Source: an uncultured Bacteroides sp. (GTDB lineage Bacteria > Bacteroidota > Bacteroidia > Bacteroidales > Bacteroidaceae). Taken from it: 26,563 nt of DNA. The notes beneath the pieces were generated by a model. The model made no database searches, was not told the origin of the DNA, and saw nothing but the letters and a program-made list of their open reading frames with translations. A program made the translations under genes and the position numbers. The stretch covers positions 1 to 26,563 of the forward strand of contig NZ_CAJLKP010000082.1 of the NCBI RefSeq assembly GCF_905207245.1. Reading direction: 5' to 3'. Within the stretch, counting starts at the first letter, position 1. Each line of letters begins with the position of its first letter. This document shows, in pieces, positions 15,246-20,915 of this stretch.

Positions 15246-15337
15246 AATGAAGAATGATGAATGAAGAATTTTGCTGCGCTGTGCAAGTATGCCGCATGGT
15301 AATTCTTCATTCTTCATTTTTAGTTCTTCATTTCATT
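15246..15337. repeat. Heptad-arm repeat element, copy 2
   Basis: Left arm 15246-15270 (AATGAAG, AATGATG, AATGAAG, AATT); core 15271-15300, identical to the core of copy 1 apart from two C-to-T changes; right arm 15301-15332 (AATTCTT, CATTCTT, CATTTTT, AGTTCTT, CATT). The right arm abuts the argG stop codon. Confidence 0.85.
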
Positions 15338-16541
15338 AAATTTCTTCGTCCTTATGATTGTTATAATATACTCTCAGTGGGGTAGAAGTAACCTTGATGA
15401 AGCCTTTTGCGTCTTCTGCCGTCCAGCCTTTCTGCATTTCACCGTATTCGCCGAATTTCGTTTTCACAAGATCGTCTTCTGATTCTACACCTACCGTAGA
15501 GAAGGATAATGGGCGGAGTTCCAGGATAGCTGTACCGTTTACGTTGCGTTGTGAAGATTCCAACATGGCTTCGATGTCACGCATTACCGGTTCCAGATAC
15601 TGGCTTTCGTGCAGGAACATACCGTACCAGTTGGCAACCTGGTCTTTCCAATATTGCTGCCATTTGCTCAATGTGTATTTTTCCAGGAATTTGTGCGCGC
15701 CGATAATCAACATCGGAGCAGCAGCTTCGAAACCTACACGTCCTTTGATACCGATAATTGTATCGCCTACATGCATATCGCGGCCAATGCCGTAAGCGGC
15801 ACCGATTTCTTCCACTTTCTGTATAGCCTTGATGGGGTCATCGAAAGTCTCATCATTTACGGCTTTCAGTTCGCCTTTCTCAAAAGTAAGACGCAGTTGC
15901 TCGCTGCCTTCTTTGGTGCAATGTTTCAGATAAGCCGTTTCGGGCAAGCCTTGTGCAGAGTCCAGAATCTCGCCACCACAGATGGAAGTACCCCACAGAC
16001 CTACGTTATAGGAATATTTCAGTTTGGTGAAGTCGGCAGAGAAGCCGTGCTTGTTCAGGTAGTCTATCTCTTCCTGACGGCTCAATGCCATGTCACGGGT
16101 CAGCGTGATGATTTCTACACCGGGAGCCAATACAAGGAACGTCATGTCGAAACGAATCTGGTCGTTACCTGCACCGGTAGAACCGTGGGCGATGGCATCC
16201 GCACCGATTTCGTTGGCGTAACGGGCGATGGCAAGCGCCTGAAAGATACGTTCGGAACTTACGGAAACAGGATAGGTACCATTACGCAATACGTTGCCGA
16301 ATACCATGTATTTCAGGCTCTTTTCGTAATATTCCTGTGTCACGTCGATGGTTACATATTCCTTTGCACCCAGTTTGTAAGCGTTTTCTTCGTTTGTTTT
16401 CAGTTGTTCGGGACTGAAGCCGCCGGTGTTTGCACAAGCTGCATATACTTCGTATCCTTTTTCTTTGGCAAGGTACATTACCGTAAATGAGGTATCAAGA
16501 CCGCCGCTGAATGCGACTACTACTTTTTTCTTTTTTTCCAT
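15336..16541 (-). CDS. argG: Argininosuccinate synthase
   Basis: A 401-residue cytoplasmic enzyme that joins citrulline and aspartate with ATP to argininosuccinate, the substrate of ArgH (981-2324). The ATP pyrophosphatase P-loop AFSGGLDTS is at residues 10-18, followed by conserved family segments AHGSTGAGNDQIRFD and the SWYGMFLHESQYLEPVMRD-type region near the C-terminus. The length is normal (about 400). It follows the GNAT gene by 11 bp, so the two are co-transcribed, and is separated from the pspC-like gene by copy 2 of the repeat element. Confidence 0.97.
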   Translation of the reverse strand: MEKKKKVVVAFSGGLDTSFTVMYLAKEKGYEVYAACANTGGFSPEQLKTNEENAYKLGAKEYVTIDVTQEYYEKSLKYMVFGNVLRNGTYPVSVSSERIFQALAIARYANEIGADAIAHGSTGAGNDQIRFDMTFLVLAPGVEIITLTRDMALSRQEEIDYLNKHGFSADFTKLKYSYNVGLWGTSICGGEILDSAQGLPETAYLKHCTKEGSEQLRLTFEKGELKAVNDETFDDPIKAIQKVEEIGAAYGIGRDMHVGDTIIGIKGRVGFEAAAPMLIIGAHKFLEKYTLSKWQQYWKDQVANWYGMFLHESQYLEPVMRDIEAMLESSQRNVNGTAILELRPLSFSTVGVESEDDLVKTKFGEYGEMQKGWTAEDAKGFIKVTSTPLRVYYNNHKDEEI

Positions 16542-16552
16542 ATTCTTATTTT

Positions 16553-17110
16553 TTAAATTTTATCGTCTTCATGCAGTTCCGGGTCGTAGAGCATTGCAGT
16601 GCAGATGCAGAACTTACGGTTTTTGGCTACTAATATATCGTGGTTGATACATCCTTCGCAACCTTTCCAGAAAGATTCATCGTCAGTCAGCTCATTGAAG
16701 GTGACGGGGACGTATCCCAGTTCTGTATTCATTTTCATGACGGCAGCTCCGCTGGTGAGGCTGAATACTTTGGCATTGGGCCATCGCAGGCGTGCCAGTC
16801 GGAAAGAGGCCATTTTGATACGCTTAGCCAGTCCTATGCCGCGGAAGTCGGGATGTACAATCAAACCGGAAGTGGCGACGTATTGCTTGTTTCCCCAGCT
16901 TTCGATGTAGCTGAATCCTGCAAATACATCTCCGCACAAGGCGATGATTGCTTTTCCTTCTTTCATTTTTGTCGCCACATATTCGTGTGTGCGTTCTGCG
17001 ATGCCCGTTCCACGTACTTTGGCCGCTTCTCTGATGGTATCCAAAATCTTATCCACATAAATTTCGTGAGAGGCGTCAGCCACCATCACGTCCACTTTTT
17101 TGGTATCCAT
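16553..17110 (-). CDS. GNAT-family acyltransferase in arg operon
   Basis: A 185-residue cytoplasmic protein (start MDTKKVDVMVADASHE). The GNAT acyl-CoA-binding motif is TSGLIVHPDFRGIGLAKRI, with the R/Q-x-x-G-x-G/A signature as R90-GIGLA, followed by a helix and the NTELGYVPVT segment typical of the fold. The C-terminal part (KGCEGCINHDILVAKNRKFC) is cysteine-rich and not part of the general fold. Its place between argR and argG suggests an N-acylglutamate synthase for the first step of arginine synthesis; no ArgA/ArgJ-type gene is otherwise visible. Acetyl- versus succinyl-CoA use is not decided by the sequence. The start at 17110 is preferred because the upstream in-frame extension overlaps repeat element copy 3. 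Confidence 0.85.
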   Translation of the reverse strand: MDTKKVDVMVADASHEIYVDKILDTIREAAKVRGTGIAERTHEYVATKMKEGKAIIALCGDVFAGFSYIESWGNKQYVATSGLIVHPDFRGIGLAKRIKMASFRLARLRWPNAKVFSLTSGAAVMKMNTELGYVPVTFNELTDDESFWKGCEGCINHDILVAKNRKFCICTAMLYDPELHEDDKI

Positions 17111-17130
17111 TTCGTATTTAATTAATAATT

Positions 17131-17216
17131 TTAGAATGAAGAATGAAGAACCACCATGCGGCATACTTGCCCAGCTCAGCAAAATTCTTCATTCTTCATT
17201 TTTAGTTCTTCATTTA
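17131..17216. repeat. Heptad-arm repeat element, copy 3 (core inverted)
   Basis: Left arm 17135-17150 (AATGAAG twice plus AA); core 17151-17182, which is the reverse complement of the cores of copies 1 and 2 with a few differences; right arm 17183-17214, identical to the right arm of copy 2. The right arm touches the argR stop codon. The core thus points the other way while the arm order is kept. Confidence 0.85.
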
Positions 17217-17687
17217 TTCTATGTTAGGTATGATTTGTGATAGGAAGTCGCGTACTTCGCTGTGCGAAGCGGCTTCATGCACTACCAGCATGATGGTGTC
17301 ATCTCCGGCGATGGTGCCCAGGATAGCGGGACATTCGCGGTTGTCAATATCGTAAGCCATACTGCTGGCATAGCCTGGTCGGGTACGGATAACTGCGATA
17401 TTACCTGAAAAATGCAGGGAAACGAATCCGCTGTTCATCAGCATTTCGCTGGCACTCTGGTCATTGGAGCGTTTGTACATGATGTTGTTGGGCAATACAT
17501 ATACATATTTCCCGTTCATGTTCGCTGCCTTGGCAACTTTCAGTTGTTTCAGGTCACGAGAGAGAGTGGCTTGTGTCAATTCAAAGCCTTCTTTACCTAA
17601 AGCTTGCAGCAGTTCTTCCTGCGAACTGACGTCCTTGCTTGAGATAATCATCTTGATAGCGTCTAACCGATTGGCTTTTTTCTTCAT
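17214..17687 (-). CDS. argR: Arginine repressor
   Basis: A 157-residue regulator. Residues ~1-72 form the winged-helix ArgR DNA-binding domain (LLQALGKEGFELTQATLSRD is the recognition region, followed by LKQLKV). The C-terminal oligomerisation and arginine-binding domain (~88-150) ends its family motif as LGTIAGDDTIMLVV, with the Asp pair D129-D130 that contacts arginine. It represses arginine genes when arginine is plentiful and hexamerises. It is the first gene of the - strand arg block, which suggests autoregulation. Possible operator palindromes and a -7 box lie directly upstream (17716-17803). Confidence 0.95.
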   Translation of the reverse strand: MKKKANRLDAIKMIISSKDVSSQEELLQALGKEGFELTQATLSRDLKQLKVAKAANMNGKYVYVLPNNIMYKRSNDQSASEMLMNSGFVSLHFSGNIAVIRTRPGYASSMAYDIDNRECPAILGTIAGDDTIMLVVHEAASHSEVRDFLSQIIPNIE

Positions 17688-17715
17688 ATTCTGTATAATT
17701 ATTCTAAGAATGGCG

Positions 17716-17803
17716 CAAAAGTAGGGAATATTTTGGAAAGAATATGCATAAATGGGAGGTTTTTTGTACTTTTTATACTGTGAATGCTATACTTTATGCA
17801 TAA
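17716..17803 (-). promoter_or_regulatory. argR promoter and possible ArgR boxes
   Basis: On the - strand TACTTTTG at 17716-17723 is a full -7 box, 29 nt before the argR ATG. The palindrome TATGCATA occurs twice, at 17743-17750 and 17795-17802, 52 bp apart (about five helical turns), each followed by AA on the + strand. The second is preceded by TGAATGCTATACTT, which recalls half of an ArgR box. ArgR binding is inference. Confidence 0.5.
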
Positions 17804-17859
17804 AACGAACGGCTAACTGTATTTTTGTTGCATGTTTCTTGTATTAATTCGTTGGTATG

Positions 17860-17983
17860 CGAACTCTACGTACCTGAATCGTACTTGCTCCGTACCTTCT
17901 CCAGTGTTTCTTCGCTCAGAGGTACCTGCAGACGAAGAATGTACGGAGCAAGTACATCTCAGATGCGATTAGGATACGGTTCG
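17860..17983. repeat. Nested long palindrome in the divergent intergenic region
   Basis: A perfect 15-bp inverted repeat, GTACTTGCTCCGTAC (17881-17895) and GTACGGAGCAAGTAC (17941-17955). Inside, TTCTTCG and CGAAGAA pair (17908-17914 with 17933-17939) around the palindrome AGGTACCT (17920-17927). Outside, CGAAC and GTTCG (17860, 17979) and CCTGAATCG and CGATTAGG pair in part. All levels centre near 17920. No coding potential or T-run is seen. Confidence 0.7.
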
Positions 17984-18024
17984 AAGGATAATAGTGTGCA
18001 GTGATTAAAAAAACAAATAATTAA

Positions 18025-18201
18025 ACATGGTATTTAGTTAAGTATTTCATTGTATATCGGATTCGGATAGGGAGCTATCGGGCATTCTTTATCTTTCATG
18101 TAGAGGTGGAAGATGATACATTGAAGTTTCAGTATCTTGTTCCCAGAGGAGAGGCTTATGACAAAAAGAATAAAGAGAATCTGCGAAAACATGACATTTA
18201 A
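18025..18201 (+). pseudogene. Start-less coding remnant, possibly a RelE/ParE-like toxin
   Basis: A frame open for 58 codons between stops at 18022 and 18199 has no ATG near its beginning, yet it reads as plausible protein: KYFIVYRIRIGSYRAFF, then LKFQYLVPRGEAYDKKNKEN and LRK before the stop. The IRIGSYR segment followed by a late R-G-x-x-Y-x-K motif recalls the C-terminal half of RelE/ParE-type toxins; this is weak. No antitoxin gene is visible beside it. It is most likely a decayed fragment, and chance cannot be excluded for 58 codons. Confidence 0.35.
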
Positions 18202-18259
18202 TTGGTTGTAACTTTCTTGAAACGACAAAAGCAATAAGAAAACTATCAAAATATAGAGA

Positions 18260-18288
18260 AGGGATTTCGGAGGAAACCCCTATTTTTG
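18260..18288 (+). promoter_or_regulatory. Promoter/operator of the rhamnogalacturonan operon
   Basis: An inverted repeat AGGGATTTC/GAAACCCCT (18260-18281, 4-nt spacer, one mismatch) ends in the -7 box TATTTTTG (18281-18288). No -33 TTTG lies at the expected distance, which suggests an activator. The 13 bp CCCCTATTTTTGT recur exactly at the rhaB promoter (25307-25319). The leader to the ATG at 18353 is about 57 nt. Confidence 0.65.
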
Positions 18289-18352
18289 TGCCGTTAGGTA
18301 TTGGCATGTTCTATAGAGTAATCTATGTGAATCTATAAACTATTAAAAGCAC

Positions 18353-20875
18353 ATGAAAAAGTTTCTTGGATTTTCTATTTTCCTTCTTTTAGTTTTCGTT
18401 GCTTCTCTCACGGCAGAAGCAAAGGTGACACTTCCTGCAATTTTTTCAGATAATATGGTATTGCAGCAAAATACACAGGTAAACATGTGGGGGAAAGCTG
18501 CCCCCGGAGAACGCGTGACGGTTAAAGCGTCCTGGATGGATAAAGCGATTACGGCAAAGGCGGCTGCCAATGGCAAATGGGCGGTGAGACTGAAAACGCC
18601 GGATGCTGCGAATAATCAATCTATTACGGTGAACGGGGAGAATACGATTACTATCAGTAATGTATTAATAGGTGAAGTATGGCTTTGCACCGGGCAGAGC
18701 AATATGGAATTTCCTGTGTCGCGCCAGCCCGGTGCGAAATGGAAAACCGGTATGCTGAACGAAGCGGAGGAAATGAAGGATGCTGATTATCCGGAGATTC
18801 GTTTGTTTCATATAGAACACCAATTGGCTCCTGATGGCGAAATGGACGAATGTGAAGGGCGGTGGCTGGTGTGCAATCCGGAGAACCTGGCTGATTTCTC
18901 GGCCGTGGGCTTTGTCTTCGGACGTAAACTGCATAAGGAGTTGAAGATGCCTGTGGGACTGATTCAATCGACTTGGGGCGGAACACATGCGGAGGCGTGG
19001 ACGAAGATGGATGTGATGAAGAAGAATCCGCTTTATGCAGATGTGCTGAAGGATTTTGCTTCGAAAGATGCAAAGCAAAAGAATAAGGTACCGGCAACTT
19101 TGTGGAATGGTATGATACATCCTATCCTGGGTTACACTATAAAAGGTAATATCTGGTATCAGGGGGAATCGAACTCTATTCGTGCCGGTAAGTACCAGCA
19201 GGTTTTTACGAATATGATAAATAGCTGGCGCAAAGAGTGGAAGCAACCCGATATGCCGTTCTACTTTGTGCAGATAGCTCCGCAGTATGGACAGCCGGCA
19301 ACGATTCGTGAAGCGCAACTCAAGACGTGGCAAAGCGGGTTGAAGAATGTAGGTATGGCGGTAATCACCGATGCGGGTGACTCGCTCGACATCCATCCGC
19401 GCAATAAGACAGTGACGGGCGAACGCTTGGCAGCATGGGCGCTGGCTAAGCAATATAATAAGGATGTAGTTTATTCGGGTCCGTTGTTCAAGGCAATGAC
19501 GGTGGAAGGCAATAAAGCCATACTGAGCTTTGATTATGTTGAGGGCGGGCTGATGACACCGGATAATGAACCGGTGAAAGGAGTCATTGTTGCCGGTACG
19601 GACCGCCGTTTCTATCCGGCTACGGCTGTGATAAAAGGCAAGATATTGGAAGTTTCGGCTCCGCAGGTTCCCGAACCTGTGGCTGTGCGTTATGCATATT
19701 GCAATTTCTTTCGCGTGAATCTTTATAATAAAGCAGGTTTCCCCGCTACTCCTTTCCGTACGGATACATGGGAGCCGGATTCGTATGCGCGTTGGTTTGC
19801 CGATTCGGAGATGGTACGATTCCCGAAAGCTTACCAGTTGGATCATGGCAAACGACTTTTCTTTGGCTATGCGCAGGGAGTGGGCTGCTGTGCGATGCTG
19901 AAAATGTGGAAGAAAACGGGGGAGCGCCGTTACTTCGACTATGTGGAGCAATGGGCGGACTCGCTGATTAATGATAAAGGAGAAATCCACTTGTATCATG
20001 TGGAGACTTATAATCTGGATTACATCAATTCCGGCAAAGTCTTGTTCGATTTGTATCGTGAGACGGGCAAGGAGAAATATAAGACAGCGATGGATGCGCT
20101 CATTAAACAACTCAAAAATCATCCTCGTACATTGGAAGGTGCTTATTGGCATAAGCTTATTTATCAGCATCAGATCTGGCTGGACGGCCTGTATATGGCT
20201 TCACCTTTTATGGCGCAATATGGTGCGGAGTTCAATAAGCCCGAATGGATTGATGAAGCTGTGAAACAATTCACGCTTTGCCAGAAACATACGTACGATG
20301 CCAAGACCGGACTTTATCATCATGCCTGGGACGAAAGCAAGAGCCAGCGTTGGGCAAATCCGGAAACAGGACATTCTCCTAACTTCTGGGGGCGCAGCAT
20401 CGGCTGGTGGTTCATGGCGATGGTGGATGTACTGGATTTCATCCCGGAAAATCACGAAGGACGCGCCCGGATAATCAGTTGGATACAGGGATTAGCGGAA
20501 GTATTGCCGAAGTATCAGGATAAGAATGGTTTGTGGTATCAGGTACTCGACCAGCCTACACGGAAAGGAAACTTCCCGGAAGCCTCCGTGACTACGCAAT
20601 TTATGAATGCGTATGCCAAAGCGGTGAATAAGGGATATATCGATGGGAAGTATCGTGCTGTAGCCGAGAAGGCTTTCAACGGGGTGAAGAACAAGCTGAT
20701 GGCAGAGCTTCAGGACGGTACGTTGACGCTGACACGCTGCTGCCAGGTGGGCGGTTTGGGAGGACACCCGTATCGCGACGGTAGCTTTGAATATTATATA
20801 GGTGAGAAGATGAGGGATAACGACGCGAAGGCGACGGGACCGTTTATTATGGGGTGTCTTGAATTGGGAAAGTAA
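18353..20875 (+). CDS. Sialate O-acetylesterase-like / GH105 fusion protein
   Basis: An 840-residue secreted protein with signal peptide MKKFLGFSIFLLLVFVASLT. Residues ~24-470 are an SGNH/SASA-type acetylesterase: catalytic S116 in TGQSNMEFP, an oxyanion-hole segment STWGGTHAEAW and WYQGESN, and D346-x-H348 (DIHP). Residues ~480-838 are a GH105 unsaturated rhamnogalacturonyl hydrolase, with W-L-D-G and catalytic-region D611, then HAWDESKSQRW and FWGRSIGWWFMA. The first part should remove acetyl groups from pectin, and the second should hydrolyse the unsaturated GalA made by lyases. It leads an operon with GH106 and GH28, 40 bp before GH106. Fusion of the two is unusual but the frame is intact. 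Exact substrate (RG-I or RG-II) is inference. Confidence 0.9.
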   Translation: MKKFLGFSIFLLLVFVASLTAEAKVTLPAIFSDNMVLQQNTQVNMWGKAAPGERVTVKASWMDKAITAKAAANGKWAVRLKTPDAANNQSITVNGENTITISNVLIGEVWLCTGQSNMEFPVSRQPGAKWKTGMLNEAEEMKDADYPEIRLFHIEHQLAPDGEMDECEGRWLVCNPENLADFSAVGFVFGRKLHKELKMPVGLIQSTWGGTHAEAWTKMDVMKKNPLYADVLKDFASKDAKQKNKVPATLWNGMIHPILGYTIKGNIWYQGESNSIRAGKYQQVFTNMINSWRKEWKQPDMPFYFVQIAPQYGQPATIREAQLKTWQSGLKNVGMAVITDAGDSLDIHPRNKTVTGERLAAWALAKQYNKDVVYSGPLFKAMTVEGNKAILSFDYVEGGLMTPDNEPVKGVIVAGTDRRFYPATAVIKGKILEVSAPQVPEPVAVRYAYCNFFRVNLYNKAGFPATPFRTDTWEPDSYARWFADSEMVRFPKAYQLDHGKRLFFGYAQGVGCCAMLKMWKKTGERRYFDYVEQWADSLINDKGEIHLYHVETYNLDYINSGKVLFDLYRETGKEKYKTAMDALIKQLKNHPRTLEGAYWHKLIYQHQIWLDGLYMASPFMAQYGAEFNKPEWIDEAVKQFTLCQKHTYDAKTGLYHHAWDESKSQRWANPETGHSPNFWGRSIGWWFMAMVDVLDFIPENHEGRARIISWIQGLAEVLPKYQDKNGLWYQVLDQPTRKGNFPEASVTTQFMNAYAKAVNKGYIDGKYRAVAEKAFNGVKNKLMAELQDGTLTLTRCCQVGGLGGHPYRDGSFEYYIGEKMRDNDAKATGPFIMGCLELGK

Positions 20876-20879
20876 TTTA

Positions 20880-20911
20880 AATAAAGAATGAGGAATGAAG
20901 AATGAAGAATT
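20880..20911 (+). repeat. Single heptad arm before GH106
   Basis: AATAAAG, AATGAGG, AATGAAG, AATGAAG, AATT occupy 20880-20911, directly between the GH105-fusion stop (20875) and the GH106 start (20916). It matches the arms of the elements in the arg block but has no core or second arm. Confidence 0.75.
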
Positions 20912-20915
20912 TGTT

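Noticed and set aside
15233..15310. Longer N-terminus of the pspC-like protein (MKNYHAAYLHSAAKFF...)
   Set aside because: Same reason: the sequence is repeat copy 2 read through by chance.
18665..20170. Long open frame on the - strand opposite the esterase/GH105 gene (501 codons)
   Set aside because: The + strand gene shows intact domains and catalytic residues; the antisense frame has no recognisable domain and is a shadow of codon bias.
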